Assembly (NCBI RefSeq): GCF_019968765.1
Contig: NZ_CP074149.1
Span: 2,728,001-2,792,000 of the forward strand
Length of the DNA: 64,000 nt
Reading direction: 5' to 3'
Origin: Enterobacter sp. JBIWA008
GTDB lineage: Bacteria; Pseudomonadota; Gammaproteobacteria; Enterobacterales; Enterobacteriaceae
Part shown: piece after piece, positions 29,889 through 40,400 of the stretch
How the letters are laid out: each line of letters opens with the position of its first letter
How positions within the stretch are numbered: the first letter of the stretch is position 1
Position numbers and translations under genes: made by a program
The notes under the pieces: generated by a model
The model's database searches: none
What the model saw: the letters and a program-made list of their open reading frames with translations, nothing else
Told to the model about the DNA's origin: nothing

Positions 29889-30598
29889 TAGTGCCGTCCT
29901 CCGTTAGAGATATTCAAATATTGCGGGGCAACCGCGCCGGCAAAACGACGCTGGTGAGCGGAGATTTCAGACTCGCCGCAGTTCTGGTCAGCAAAGAATT
30001 TCACCTGCTCTTCTTCCCAGACCGCATCCAGCGCTTGTGGCGTATCATCCCGGGCTTCATCCGCAATTTTCTCCGCCACTTTTTCACTGTCGACCGCGGC
30101 GTTGGCCAGCTTCACCAGCAGATCGAACAGCACCGCATAGCGGCTCTCGCGCTGATGTAGACGCGCGCCGAGCAGCGCCAGGATCGGCGCAATATCCTGC
30201 AAACCGCCCAGCGCCTCTTCTTTCGGCAGCTGCGCCAGGTACTCCAGATACAGCGGCAGATGATCCGGTAGCTCGCGGCTGTTGAGCTGCAGGCCGTGCT
30301 GTTCATATTGGGCCATCAGGTCTACCATCGCCTGACCGCGGTCTCGGGATTCGCCGTGCACGTGTTCAAACAGCAGCAGCGAGGTCGCACGACCACGGTC
30401 AAACAGCTGGCTGTAGTCCGACTGGGCATCCAGAAGGTCGCGTGCCAGCAGATCGCGGAGGAAAACGCCCAGCTTCTGGGCATCGTCTTTTTCCAGGTTT
30501 TCAGATGACGCGAGTGCATCAAAGAGTTCCTGCTGATGCTGCACAAGCGCAGCATCCGGGTACTCAAGCAGACGCGAAACAATGACGAATTCAATCAT
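29888..30598 (-). CDS. narJ: NarJ, nitrate reductase assembly chaperone
   Basis: A 236-residue cytoplasmic chaperone of the TorD/NarJ family that binds the NarG N-terminus and lets the Mo cofactor be inserted before membrane attachment. Conserved segments: [19 protein letters not shown] and [20 protein letters not shown] longer in-frame reading exists; ATG 30598 overlaps the narH stop and matches the E. coli length. Confidence 0.96.
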   Translation of the reverse strand: MIEFVIVSRLLEYPDAALVQHQQELFDALASSENLEKDDAQKLGVFLRDLLARDLLDAQSDYSQLFDRGRATSLLLFEHVHGESRDRGQAMVDLMAQYEQHGLQLNSRELPDHLPLYLEYLAQLPKEEALGGLQDIAPILALLGARLHQRESRYAVLFDLLVKLANAAVDSEKVAEKIADEARDDTPQALDAVWEEEQVKFFADQNCGESEISAHQRRFAGAVAPQYLNISNGGRH

Positions 30599-32130
30599 TG
30601 GTGCGGCTCCGTTTTGCTGGTCACATCCATGGCATCGATGCGGCGGCTGTTGAACAGATTGAATTTGCTGTCTGACCCGTGGCAACCGTCGCCAAAGGTA
30701 AAGCCACAGCCATTTTTTTCCGGGAAGGCTTCACGAGCCAGCTCACGGTGGCTGCCCGGCACCACGAAACGGTCTTCGTAGTTGGCAATCGCCAGATAGC
30801 GGTACATTTCCTGCGCCTGCGCTTCGGTCAGGCCGACCTCTTCCAGCGCGCGGGTATCGGTCACGCCGTCGACGGTTTCCGCGCGTTTGAAGTGACGCAT
30901 CGCCAGCATACGCTTCAGCGCGAGCAGTACCGGCTGGGTATCACCTGCGGTCAGGAGGTTCGCCAGGTACTGAACCGGAATACGCAGGCTTTCCACGTCC
31001 GGCAGGATGCCGTTGCTGCCCAGCTCGCCCGCATCAGCGGCAGACTGAATCGGCGACAGAGGCGGCACGTACCAGACCATCGGCAGGGTGCGGTATTCCG
31101 GATGCAGCGGCAGCGCCAGCTTCCAGTCCATCGCCATTTTGTACACCGGAGACTGCTGCGCCGCGTCAATCACGCTCTGCGGCACGCCGTCTTTCAGCGC
31201 CTGGTCAATCACCTTCGGATCGTTCGGGTCGAGGAACACGTCCAGCTGACGCTGATACAGATCTTTCTCGTGCTCGGCGCTCGCAGCATTTTCAATCGCG
31301 TCCGCGTCATACAGCAGCACGCCGAGGTAGCGAATACGGCCTACGCAGCTTTCTGAGCAAACGGTCGGCATTCCGGCTTCAATACGCGGGTAGCAGAAGA
31401 TGCACTTCTCAGACTTACCGCTCTTCCAGTTGAAGTAGATTTTTTTGTACGGGCAGCCGGTGATGCACATACGCCAGCCGCGGCACTTGTCCTGGTCGAT
31501 TAGCACGATGCCATCTTCTTCACGCTTGTAGATGGCGCCGCTTGGGCAGGTCGCCACGCAGGCCGGGTTAAGGCAGTGCTCGCACAGGCGCGGCAGATAC
31601 ATCATGAAGGTGTTTTCGAATTGACCGTACATTGCCTTCTGCATGTTCTCGAAGTTTTTGTCTTTCGACAGCTTCTCAAACTCACCGCCAAGGTCGTCTT
31701 CCCAGTTCGGCCCTTTTTCAATCTTCGCCATGCGCTGACCGGTGATCAGCGAACGAGGACGGGCGATCGGCTGGTGTTTACCCTCCGACGCGTTGTGCAG
31801 GTTCTGGTAGTCGTAGTCAAACGGCTCATAGTAATCGTCGATGCCCGGCAGATGCGGGTTAGCGAAGATTTTTCCCAGCAGCATCGCGCGGTTACCCATG
31901 CGTGGCTGGATTTTGCCGTTGATCTTGCGGATCCAGCCGCCCTTGTATTTCTCCTGGTCTTCCCAGTCGGTCGGGAAGCCGGTGCCCGGCTTGCTTTCGA
32001 CGTTGTTGAACCAGGCGTACTCCATACCTTCGCGGCTGGTCCAGACGTTTTTACAGGTGACCGAGCAGGTATGACAGCCGATGCATTTATCCAGATTCAG
32101 CACCATGCCGACTTGTGAACGAATTTTCAT
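30595..32130 (-). CDS. narH: NarH, nitrate reductase A iron-sulfur subunit
   Basis: A 511-residue electron-transfer subunit. Four cysteine groups bind the clusters: CIGCHTCSVTC, CEHCLNPACVATCPSG, CRGWRMCITGC and CIFCYP/CSESC. In the third group tryptophan replaces one cysteine (CxxW), which is normal for NarH and gives a [3Fe-4S] cluster beside three [4Fe-4S]. It overlaps narG and narJ by four bases on each side, a sign of coupled translation. Confidence 0.97.
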   Translation of the reverse strand: MKIRSQVGMVLNLDKCIGCHTCSVTCKNVWTSREGMEYAWFNNVESKPGTGFPTDWEDQEKYKGGWIRKINGKIQPRMGNRAMLLGKIFANPHLPGIDDYYEPFDYDYQNLHNASEGKHQPIARPRSLITGQRMAKIEKGPNWEDDLGGEFEKLSKDKNFENMQKAMYGQFENTFMMYLPRLCEHCLNPACVATCPSGAIYKREEDGIVLIDQDKCRGWRMCITGCPYKKIYFNWKSGKSEKCIFCYPRIEAGMPTVCSESCVGRIRYLGVLLYDADAIENAASAEHEKDLYQRQLDVFLDPNDPKVIDQALKDGVPQSVIDAAQQSPVYKMAMDWKLALPLHPEYRTLPMVWYVPPLSPIQSAADAGELGSNGILPDVESLRIPVQYLANLLTAGDTQPVLLALKRMLAMRHFKRAETVDGVTDTRALEEVGLTEAQAQEMYRYLAIANYEDRFVVPGSHRELAREAFPEKNGCGFTFGDGCHGSDSKFNLFNSRRIDAMDVTSKTEPHQ

Positions 32131-35100
32131 TTTACGCTCTCCTGTACCTGGTCATTACCTTCGCCGTCTAACCAGTTAATATTCTTCATCTTACGTACCA
32201 CCACGAACTCATCGCGGTTCGATCCTACTGTGCCGTAATAGTTAAAGCCGTAGGCCAGCTGCGCATAGCCACCGATCATATGGGTCGGCTTCGGCGTAAT
32301 GCGGGTCACGGAGTTGTGGATCCCGCCGCGCTGCTCGGTAATTTCTGACCCCGGCAGGTTAACGATACGTTCCTGCGCGTGGTACATCATGGTCATCCCG
32401 GCCGGTACGCGCTGGCTCACCACCGCACGCGCCGTCAGGGCACCGTTGCTGTTGAACACTTCGATCCAGTCGTTATCTTCAATCCCCAGCTCTTTGGCGT
32501 CCGTTTCGCTCATCCAGACAATCGGACCGCCGCGAGACAGGGTCAGCATCAGCAGGTTGTCGCTGTAGGTGGAGTGAATGCCCCACTTCTGGTGCGGCGT
32601 CAGGAAGTTCAGCGCCTTCTCAGGATTACCGTTCGATTTCGCGCCCATTACCGCTTTCACAGAGCGGGTGTCGATTGGCGGACGGTAGACCAGCAGGCTT
32701 TCACCAAAGTCGCGCATCCACTGGTGATCCTGATACAGCGACTGACGGCCGGACAGAGTGCGCCATGGGATCAGCTCGTGAACGTTGGTGTAGCCTGCGT
32801 TATAGGACACATGCTCATCTTCCAGGCCAGACCAGGTCGGGCTGGAGATAATCTTGCGCGGCTGCGCCTGAATATCGCGGAAGCGGATTTTCTCTTCCTC
32901 TTTATTCGTCGCCAGGTGAGTATGGTCGCGACCGGTGAACTCGCTCAGCGCCGCCCAGGCTTTCACCGCGACGTGGCCGTTGGTTTCCGGGGCCAGGGTC
33001 AGGATCATCTCTGCCGCATCAATCGCCGTGTTCAGCATGGGCTGGCCTTTCGCCGGGCCGTCCGCCTTGGTGTAGTTGAGCTTGCGCAGCAGATCCATTT
33101 CGCTCTGGGTGTTCCAGGCGATCCCTTTCCCGCCGTTACCGATTTTCTCCATCAGCGGGCCGATAGAGGTAAAGCGCTCGTAGGTTGCCGGGTAGTCGCG
33201 TTCAACCGGAATAATGTGCGGCGCGGTCACGCCCGGGATCAGGTCACATTCGCCTTTTTTCCAGTCCTTCACGTCCAGCGGCTGGGCCAGTTCGGCAGCG
33301 GAGTCGTGCTGGATTGGCAGCGTCACCACGTCGGTCTCTTTGCCCAGGTGTCCGACGCAGACTTCGGAGAATTTCTTCGCGATGTCTTTGTAGATATCCC
33401 AGTCGCTTTTCGATTCCCACGCCGGGTCAACGGCCGCAGACAGCGGATGAATAAACGGATGCATATCCGAGGTATTCATGTCGTCTTTTTCGTACCAGGT
33501 CGCGGTTGGCAGCACGATGTCGGAGTACAGGCAGGTGCTGGACAGACGGAAGTCGAGCGTCACCACCAGATCGAGCTTGCCGTCGAGACCGTTATCTTTC
33601 CACTCCACCTCTTCCGGCTTCACGCCGCCCTGCTTGCCGAGATCTTTTCCCTGGATACCGTTTTCCGTACCGAGCAGGTATTTCAGCATGAACTCGTGGC
33701 CTTTACCGGACGAGCCCAGCAGGTTGGAGCGCCAGATGAACAGGTTACGCGGATGGTTTTTACCGTTCTCCGGCTGTTCTGCCGCGAAACGGATTGAGCC
33801 ATCCTTCAGGGATTTCACGGTGTAATCCACCGGTGACATGCCCGCCTGCTTCGCCGCTTCCGCAATACGCAGCGGGTTAGTGCCCAGCTGTGGCGCAGAC
33901 GGCAGCCAGCCCATACGTTCAGCACGCACGTTGAAGTCAATCAGATGGCCGCTGTAGCGGGATTTATCCGCCATCGGTGACAGCAGCTCCTGCGCGGTGA
34001 CCGTTTCGTAGCGCCACTGGCTGGAGTGGTTATAGAAGTAGGAGGTGCTGTTCATATGGCGTGCCGGACGCTGCCAGTCGAGGGCAAACGCCAGCGGCTG
34101 CCAGCCGGTCTGCGGACGCAGTTTTTCCTGGCCCACGTAGTGCGCCCAGCCGCCGCCGCTCTGACCGACGCAGCCGCAGAAGATCAGCATGTTGATCAGA
34201 CCGCGATAGTTCATATCGAGGTGATACCAGTGGTTCAGACCGGCACCGACGATGATCATCGAACGACCGTGCGTTTTGTCCGCGTTTTCTGCGAACTCAC
34301 GTGCGATACGGGTAATGTGCGCGCGAGGAACGCCGGTAATTTGTTCCGCCCAGGCAGGGGTGTAGGCCTTCATCTCGTCATAGCCGGTTGCGCAGTTGTC
34401 ATCCTCCAGACCGCGCTCCAGACCATAGTTGGCCATGGTCAGGTCATAAACGGTGGTGACCAGCGCGGTGGAACCGTCGGCCAGCTGCAGGCGTTTAACC
34501 GGCAGTTTGTGCATCAGGACGTTTTTCAGTTCAACCTTGTTGAAGTGCTCTGAACCTTCACCGCCGAAGTACGGGAACCCGACCTCGGCGATCTCGTCCT
34601 GGCTACCCAGCATGCTCAGGCGCAGCTCCGTCTCTTCGCCGGTGGTGCCGTTGCGTTGCTCAAGGTTCCACTTGCCCTTCTCGCCCCAGCGGAAGCCGAT
34701 TGAGCCGTTTGGCGCCACCAGCTCGCCGTTGCTGTTATAGGCAACGGTTTTCCACTCAGGGTTATTTTCCTGGCCCAGCGAATCCACCAGATCGGCTGCG
34801 CGCAGCGTACGGCCAGCGGCATAGTAACCCTCACGCTCTTCCAGCATGACCAGCATCGGCATGTCGGTGTAGCGGCGAACGTAGTCGGTGAAGTACTGGC
34901 TTGGCTTATCAAGATGGAATTCACGCAGCATGACGTGGCCCATCGCCATCGCCATCGCCGCATCGGTACCCTGTTTCGGCGCCAGCCACAGATCGCAGAG
35001 CTTGGCGATTTCGGCGTAGTCCGGGGTTACCGCCACGGTTTTGGTACCTTTGTAACGGACTTCGGTAAAGAAGTGCGCGTCCGGCGTACGCGTCTGAGGA

Positions 35101-35870
35101 ACGTTTGAGCCCCAGGCGATGATGTAGCTGGAGTTATACCAGTCCGCGGATTCCGGCACGTCGGTCTGCTCGCCCCAGGTCTGTGGAGACGCAGGCGGCA
35201 GGTCGCAGTACCAGTCGTAGAAGCTCAGACAGGTACCGCCGATAAGAGACAGGTAACGCGCGCCGGAGGCGTAAGAGACCATCGACATCGCCGGGATAGG
35301 CGAGAAGCCGGCCACGCGGTCAGGACCGTAGGTTTTAACGGTGTAGACGTTGGAGGCGGCAATCAGCTCGTTTACCTCTTTCCATGAGGAGCGGACGAAA
35401 CCACCGCGACCGCGAGCCTGCTTGAAGCTTTTTGCTTTGTCAGCGTCTTCGATGATGGACGCCCAGGCATCCACAGGATCGCTGTGCTGTACTTTCGCCT
35501 CACGCCACATTTTCATCAGGCGCTTGCGCATCAGGGGGTATTTCAGACGGTTGGCGCTGTAGAGATACCAGGAGTAGCTGGCGCCACGCGGGCAGCCGCG
35601 CGGTTCGTGGTTTGGCATATCCGGGCGGGTGCGCGGGTAGTCGGTCTGCTGCATTTCCCAGGTCACCAGACCGTTTTTAACGAAAATCTTCCAGCTGCAT
35701 GAACCGGTGCAGTTCACGCCGTGGGTCGAACGGACCACTTTGTCATGCTGCCAGCGCTGGCGGTAACCGTCTTCCCAGTCCCGGTTGGTATCCAGAACCT
35801 GGCCGTGCCCATCGGCAAAAGTTTCACCCTTCTGTTTGAAGTAGCGAAACCGGTCCAAAAATTTGCTCAT
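32127..35870 (-). CDS. narG: NarG, nitrate reductase A catalytic subunit
   Basis: A 1247-residue molybdenum enzyme that reduces nitrate to nitrite in the cytoplasm while NarI oxidises quinol. The N-terminus has the FS0 cluster ligands: His and Cys in STHGVNCTGSCSW and Cys in EPRGCPRGASY. The molybdenum-binding aspartate lies in YDWYCDLPPASP. Length equals E. coli NarG (1247). It is the first gene of narGHJI and is preceded by a perfect FNR box. Confidence 0.98.
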   Translation of the reverse strand: MSKFLDRFRYFKQKGETFADGHGQVLDTNRDWEDGYRQRWQHDKVVRSTHGVNCTGSCSWKIFVKNGLVTWEMQQTDYPRTRPDMPNHEPRGCPRGASYSWYLYSANRLKYPLMRKRLMKMWREAKVQHSDPVDAWASIIEDADKAKSFKQARGRGGFVRSSWKEVNELIAASNVYTVKTYGPDRVAGFSPIPAMSMVSYASGARYLSLIGGTCLSFYDWYCDLPPASPQTWGEQTDVPESADWYNSSYIIAWGSNVPQTRTPDAHFFTEVRYKGTKTVAVTPDYAEIAKLCDLWLAPKQGTDAAMAMAMGHVMLREFHLDKPSQYFTDYVRRYTDMPMLVMLEEREGYYAAGRTLRAADLVDSLGQENNPEWKTVAYNSNGELVAPNGSIGFRWGEKGKWNLEQRNGTTGEETELRLSMLGSQDEIAEVGFPYFGGEGSEHFNKVELKNVLMHKLPVKRLQLADGSTALVTTVYDLTMANYGLERGLEDDNCATGYDEMKAYTPAWAEQITGVPRAHITRIAREFAENADKTHGRSMIIVGAGLNHWYHLDMNYRGLINMLIFCGCVGQSGGGWAHYVGQEKLRPQTGWQPLAFALDWQRPARHMNSTSYFYNHSSQWRYETVTAQELLSPMADKSRYSGHLIDFNVRAERMGWLPSAPQLGTNPLRIAEAAKQAGMSPVDYTVKSLKDGSIRFAAEQPENGKNHPRNLFIWRSNLLGSSGKGHEFMLKYLLGTENGIQGKDLGKQGGVKPEEVEWKDNGLDGKLDLVVTLDFRLSSTCLYSDIVLPTATWYEKDDMNTSDMHPFIHPLSAAVDPAWESKSDWDIYKDIAKKFSEVCVGHLGKETDVVTLPIQHDSAAELAQPLDVKDWKKGECDLIPGVTAPHIIPVERDYPATYERFTSIGPLMEKIGNGGKGIAWNTQSEMDLLRKLNYTKADGPAKGQPMLNTAIDAAEMILTLAPETNGHVAVKAWAALSEFTGRDHTHLATNKEEEKIRFRDIQAQPRKIISSPTWSGLEDEHVSYNAGYTNVHELIPWRTLSGRQSLYQDHQWMRDFGESLLVYRPPIDTRSVKAVMGAKSNGNPEKALNFLTPHQKWGIHSTYSDNLLMLTLSRGGPIVWMSETDAKELGIEDNDWIEVFNSNGALTARAVVSQRVPAGMTMMYHAQERIVNLPGSEITEQRGGIHNSVTRITPKPTHMIGGYAQLAYGFNYYGTVGSNRDEFVVVRKMKNINWLDGEGNDQVQESVK

Positions 35871-36206
35871 CGGGTATCTCCTGTGTGGAGCCTGTGGCTC
35901 TCTAAATCGACATTGCTGATTTGCAGCGAAGGTAACGCCCTGAAAGAGGGGGAGAATTGATAACGATCAAGACGACGAGGGACTTTCAGGCGAGGGGTTA
36001 CACCGAATACCACCAAAGCGGTATCTTCAAAAAAATCATATCAATATGAAATATAAAGTTATTTTTATTTCGTCGTACAAAAAGCCAGTCAGAATTTAAC
36101 ATCTCAGGTATTAAGGGGTAGAGCACCCTGCAAAGCGATGGCGATCACGGTGCTACCTGCGGGCTTCCTGTGTAAACCCATCAGTATGTTGTAACTATTT
36201 TGACCG
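35871..36206 (-). promoter_or_regulatory. narG promoter region with perfect FNR box
   Basis: TTGATAACGATCAA at 35957-35970 matches the FNR consensus TTGAT-N4-ATCAA at all ten defined bases. Further upstream a NarL heptamer TACCCCT (minus strand, 36114-36120) is present, about 200 bases from the promoter as in E. coli, where IHF bends the DNA between them. An AT-rich stretch (about 36020-36070) could hold the IHF site. No gene lies in this 380-base gap. Confidence 0.8.
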
Positions 36207-36234
36207 CAAAAAAAACGCGGCCCGAAGGCCGCGT
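36207..36234 (-). terminator. Terminator after narK
   Basis: On the minus strand ACGCGGCC-ttcg-GGCCGCGT followed by seven or more T residues, 17 bases after the narK stop. Confidence 0.93.
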
Positions 36235-36250
36235 AAACGGATAATCACAC

Positions 36251-37648
36251 TTACTTATTTTTCTTGGTATTACGGCCATATACCAGCCACGTAATCACGA
36301 CGCAGGCGATATAGAAGACGAGGAAGACTTTCATGGCGCCAGCCGGTGAGCCGGTCAGGTCCAGTGAGATACCGAACGCTTTCGGGATAAAGAAGCCGCC
36401 AATCGCGCCGATGGCAGAGATAAAGCCCAGCGCCGCAGCCGTATCCGTCGCCGCCTCGCGCATGGCCTGCTCTTCGCTCCCGCCCTGCGCCTTCACGCGA
36501 TCCATCGTCAGCTTACGGAAGATCACGGAGATCATCTGGAAGGTAGATGCACTTCCCAGCCCGGCGGTCAGGAACAGCACCATAAACACGCCGAAGAAGG
36601 CAATGAAGTTACCGCCCTGCCCGTCGGCTGGCAGCGTGAGGAACAGCAGCGCGCAGAAGACCGCCATCACGACGAAGTTAACCAGCGTCACGCGGGTACC
36701 GCCCAGACGGTCAGAGACCATGCCGCCCAGCGAACGAGCCAGGGCACCGATAAACGGCCCGAAGAAGGCAAACTGCAGGATCTGAACTTCCGGGAACTGC
36801 GTTTTCGACAGCATCGCGAAGCCCGCAGAGAAGCCAATAAACGAACCGAAGGTGGCAAGATACAGCAGCGCCATCACCCAGAGGTGTCCACGCTTCAGCA
36901 CCGGAAGCTGTTCGCTCAGCGACGCCTTCGACGCGGACAGGTCGTTCATAAAGAACCAGGCTGCGAGGGTGAATACCACCAGGAAAGGTACCCAGATCCA
37001 GGCGGCGTTTTGCAGATAGAGGGAAGAACCATCCGCCTGCTCAACGCCACCGCCGCCAAAGGCCGCAAAAATAGAAACAGAGATCGCCAGCGGGGCAATC
37101 AGCTGCATCACGCTCACGCCCATATTCCCCAGACCGCCGTTAATCCCCAGCGCACCGCCCTGCTTCGCTTTCGGGAAGAAGAAACTGATGTTCGCCATGC
37201 TGGAGGCGAAGTTCGCGCCCGCAAAACCGCACAGCAGGGAGATAATCACGAATACGCTGAACGGCGTAGAGGTATCCTGCACCGCGAAGCCGAGCCAAAC
37301 GCAGGGGACGATCATGATGCCCGTACTGAATGCCGTCCAGCGACGACCGCCAAACACCGGCACCATAAAGGCGTAAGGTACACGCAGCAGCGCGCCTGAC
37401 AGCGACGGCAGCGCGGTCAGCATGAAAAGCTGATCGGTCGTAAACGTAAACCCGACTTTGGGCAGGTTGACCGCCACCGCGCTAAACAACATCCATACGC
37501 AAAACGCTAATAGCAGACACGGCACGGAAATCCACAGATTCCGGCTTGCTACACGATGGCCGCGCTGTTGCCAGAACGCCGGATCCTCTGGACGCCAGTC
37601 TGTAATAACGGCACCATTTTCCCTTTCGGGAGCGGATGAGTGACTCAT
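36251..37648 (-). CDS. narK: NarK nitrate/nitrite transporter
   Basis: A 465-residue major facilitator with 12 helices that exchanges nitrate for nitrite across the inner membrane. Signature stretches: FAGANFASSMANISFFFPK (the nitrate signature with Gly-rich helix 5), LGINGGLGNMGVSVMQL and, in the second half, AALGFISAIGAIGGFFIPK. The arginine that binds nitrate is expected in helices 2 and 8 (ALLRVPYAF, GALARSLGG). I use ATG 37648 with AGAGG before it; a GTG two codons upstream is the alternative. Confidence 0.97.
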   Translation of the reverse strand: MSHSSAPERENGAVITDWRPEDPAFWQQRGHRVASRNLWISVPCLLLAFCVWMLFSAVAVNLPKVGFTFTTDQLFMLTALPSLSGALLRVPYAFMVPVFGGRRWTAFSTGIMIVPCVWLGFAVQDTSTPFSVFVIISLLCGFAGANFASSMANISFFFPKAKQGGALGINGGLGNMGVSVMQLIAPLAISVSIFAAFGGGGVEQADGSSLYLQNAAWIWVPFLVVFTLAAWFFMNDLSASKASLSEQLPVLKRGHLWVMALLYLATFGSFIGFSAGFAMLSKTQFPEVQILQFAFFGPFIGALARSLGGMVSDRLGGTRVTLVNFVVMAVFCALLFLTLPADGQGGNFIAFFGVFMVLFLTAGLGSASTFQMISVIFRKLTMDRVKAQGGSEEQAMREAATDTAAALGFISAIGAIGGFFIPKAFGISLDLTGSPAGAMKVFLVFYIACVVITWLVYGRNTKKNK

Positions 37649-37957
37649 AGACACCTCTGATTCTCGAATGATGCTGCAAACATTAGGGTTTTAGGGCGGC
37701 GGTAAGTTGATATAAATCAAAGGAAAAGTGGGAGGATTTGCGGCGCAAAATAAGGTCTCATCCTTAGTGAGTAGCCTAATTCGGTAAAAAAGACGTGGTT
37801 TTTCACGGTACTGACGGTTCCTGGCTACCCCCACCACCTTCCCCCTACTCCACTGGCAATTTAGGGGTAATCCTTTATTGGTATGGGTATACTCCAGGGT
37901 ATGCACCAGAATAGCGCCATTCCTGCAAGCAGGCCACGTCAGGAGCACGCCCCCTCT
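37649..37957. promoter_or_regulatory. narK-narX divergent control region
   Basis: A perfect FNR box TTGATATAAATCAA is at 37707-37720, about 60 bases before narK. Two NarL heptamers on the minus strand, TACCCCT (37863-37869) and TACCCAT (37883-37889), lie further upstream. The layout agrees with E. coli narK, activated by FNR at two sites and by NarL; only one perfect FNR box is seen here. Confidence 0.78.
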
Positions 37958-39754
37958 ATGTTAAAAAGATGTTTATCTCCGCTGACGCTCGTGAATCAGG
38001 TAGCCCTGATTGTTTTGCTGTCCACCGCCATCGGCGTGACCGGCATGGCGATCTCCGGCTGGCTGGTGCAGGGAGTACAGGGTAATGCGCATGCCATCAA
38101 CGAGGCAGGCTCGCTACGCATGCAGAGTTATCGCCTGCTGGCGTCGGTTCCCCTGACGCAGGACGATCGGCCCCTGATTGATGAAATGGAGCGCACGGTC
38201 TTCAGCCCCGAACTGGAAAACGCCGCCATCCGCGCCGGTCAGCAGTCCCAGCTTAACGCCCTTCAGGGCTACTGGCATACCCAGCTGGAGCCCGGACTGA
38301 AACAGGCGCACAGCACAGAAACCGTTGCGCAGGACGTCGCGGGGTTCGTCTCACGCATCGATAAACTGGTCTCCTCTTTCGATCAAACCACCGAATTACG
38401 CATCGATCGGGTGTTGATGGTGCACCGCACCATGGCGCTGTTTATGGGACTGCTGCTGATCTTCACCATCGTCTGGCTCCGGGCGCGGCTGCTGAACCCG
38501 TGGAAACAGCTGCTGGCAATGGCCCGCGCGGTCACCGCACGCGATTTTACCCAGCGCACGCACATCAGCGGGCGCAACGAGATGGCCATGCTCGGCCAGG
38601 CGCTCAACACCATGTCGGCAGAGCTCTCCGAGAGCTATGCGGTGCTGGAACAGCGCGTTCAGGAAAAAACGGCCGGGCTGGAGCAGAAAAACGAGATCCT
38701 TTCCTTCCTGTGGCAGGCCAACCGTCGTCTGCACATGCAGGTACCGCTATGCGAACGCCTCTCGCCGGTGCTGAATGGCCTGCAAAATCTGACCCTGCTT
38801 CACGACCTTGAGCTGCGCGTTTACGACGTGGAAGATGAAGATAACCATCAGGAATTTACCTGTCAGTCGGATACGTCCTGCGATGACAAAGGCTGCCATC
38901 TTTGCCCTCGCGGCCTGCCGCCGCTGACGTCCGGCACCACCACCCTGAAGTGGCGCCTGACCGATAGCCACACCCAGTACGGTATTCTGCTGGCAACGCT
39001 GCCAGCCGGGCGTCACCTGAGTCACGACCAGCAGCAGCTGGTCGATACGCTGGTCGAACAGCTAACGGCCACGCTGGCGCTCGACAGGCATCAGGAAAAG
39101 CAGCAGCAGCTGATCGTCATGGAAGAGCGCGCGACTATTGCCCGCGAGCTTCACGACTCGATCGCCCAGTCGCTCTCCTGTATGAAAATGCAGGTGAGTT
39201 GCCTGCAGATGCAGGATGCGGAGATGCCGGAAAGCAACAAGCAGCTGCTCGGTCAGATCCGCAACGAGCTGAACACCTCCTGGATACAGCTTCGCGAGCT
39301 GCTGACCACCTTCCGGCTGCAGCTGACCGAGCCGGGCCTGCGTGCGGCACTGGAGTCCAGCTGTCACGAATTTAGCGCCCGGCTGGGGTTCCCGGTAAAG
39401 CTGGACTACCAGCTGCCGCCGCGGTTTGTCCCCTCCCATCAGGCCATACATTTACTGCAAATCGCCCGTGAAGCGCTGAGCAACGTGCTCAAGCATTCCG
39501 GCGCGACGGCGGTAACGGTCACCGTCAGCCAGCACAACAATCAGGTGAAGCTTACGGTTCACGACAACGGCCGCGGCGTGCCGGAAAATGCCGAACGAAC
39601 GAACCACTACGGTTTAATTATTATGCGAGACCGCGCCCAAAGCCTGCGCGGTGATTGCCAGGTTCGCCGGAGAGAGACGGGTGGCACGGAAGTCGTGGTC
39701 ACCTTTATTCCGGAGAAACCGCTTACAACTGCTCAAGGAGAAACCCATGACTAA
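37958..39754 (+). CDS. narX: NarX nitrate/nitrite sensor kinase
   Basis: A 598-residue membrane sensor kinase that phosphorylates NarL when nitrate is present. Seen: helix 1 (about 15-37), periplasmic P-box [20 protein letters not shown], helix 2 (about 152-174), HAMP, a cysteine-rich central region ([18 protein letters not shown]), the HisKA_3 box with His399 in [17 protein letters not shown], and the ATPase domain ([10 protein letters not shown]). A longer in-frame start exists, but ATG 37958 has AGGAG before it and the E. coli length. It overlaps narL by eight bases. Confidence 0.97.
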   Translation: MLKRCLSPLTLVNQVALIVLLSTAIGVTGMAISGWLVQGVQGNAHAINEAGSLRMQSYRLLASVPLTQDDRPLIDEMERTVFSPELENAAIRAGQQSQLNALQGYWHTQLEPGLKQAHSTETVAQDVAGFVSRIDKLVSSFDQTTELRIDRVLMVHRTMALFMGLLLIFTIVWLRARLLNPWKQLLAMARAVTARDFTQRTHISGRNEMAMLGQALNTMSAELSESYAVLEQRVQEKTAGLEQKNEILSFLWQANRRLHMQVPLCERLSPVLNGLQNLTLLHDLELRVYDVEDEDNHQEFTCQSDTSCDDKGCHLCPRGLPPLTSGTTTLKWRLTDSHTQYGILLATLPAGRHLSHDQQQLVDTLVEQLTATLALDRHQEKQQQLIVMEERATIARELHDSIAQSLSCMKMQVSCLQMQDAEMPESNKQLLGQIRNELNTSWIQLRELLTTFRLQLTEPGLRAALESSCHEFSARLGFPVKLDYQLPPRFVPSHQAIHLLQIAREALSNVLKHSGATAVTVTVSQHNNQVKLTVHDNGRGVPENAERTNHYGLIIMRDRAQSLRGDCQVRRRETGGTEVVVTFIPEKPLTTAQGETHD

Positions 39755-40397
39755 TCAGGAACCGGCATCCATCCTGTTGATCGACGACCATCCGATGCTG
39801 CGTACTGGCGTGAAACAGCTGGTCAGCATGGCACCCGATATCACCGTGGTGGGCGAAGCCAGCAACGGTGAACAGGGCATTGAGCTTGCCGAAGCCCTCG
39901 ATCCCGATCTGATCCTGCTCGATCTGAATATGCCCGGCATGAACGGTCTGGAGACCCTCGACAAGCTGCGGGAAAAATCCCTTTCCGGGCGCATCGTCGT
40001 CTTTAGCGTGTCGAACCATGAAGAGGATGTGGTTACGGCGCTGAAGCGCGGTGCGGATGGTTATCTGCTGAAGGATATGGAGCCGGAAGACCTGCTTAAG
40101 GCGCTGCAGCAGGCTGCGGCGGGCGAGATGGTTCTCAGCGAAGCCTTAACGCCGGTGCTGGCCGCCAGCCTGCGGGCAAACCGCGCCACCTCTGACCGTG
40201 ACGTTAGCCAGTTAACCCCGCGCGAGCGCGATATTCTCAAACTTATCGCCCAGGGGCTGCCGAACAAAATGATCGCCCGCCGCCTGGACATCACCGAAAG
40301 CACGGTGAAAGTGCACGTGAAGCATATGCTGAAGAAAATGAAGTTAAAATCCCGCGTTGAAGCCGCCGTGTGGGTGCATCAGGAACGCATTTTTTAA
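39747..40397 (+). CDS. narL: NarL response regulator
   Basis: A 216-residue response regulator. The receiver domain has DDHPMLR and the phosphorylation site Asp59 in [14 protein letters not shown]; the C-terminal LuxR-type HTH reads [15 protein letters not shown] and [17 protein letters not shown]. It binds TACYYMT heptamers. ATG 39747 overlaps the narX end and is preceded by AAGGAG. The gene ends three bases before the convergent ychO stop, with no visible terminator. Confidence 0.97.
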   Translation: MTNQEPASILLIDDHPMLRTGVKQLVSMAPDITVVGEASNGEQGIELAEALDPDLILLDLNMPGMNGLETLDKLREKSLSGRIVVFSVSNHEEDVVTALKRGADGYLLKDMEPEDLLKALQQAAAGEMVLSEALTPVLAASLRANRATSDRDVSQLTPRERDILKLIAQGLPNKMIARRLDITESTVKVHVKHMLKKMKLKSRVEAAVWVHQERIF

Positions 40398-40400
40398 GGA

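Noticed and set aside
30595..32130. Tryptophan instead of cysteine in the third cluster motif of NarH
   Set aside because: This is the normal form of NarH and explains its [3Fe-4S] cluster; not a defect.
32379..33797. Long open frame (472 codons) on the plus strand opposite narG
   Set aside because: It is a mirror of strongly conserved narG codons in a GC-rich gene, with no ribosome site and no recognisable domain.
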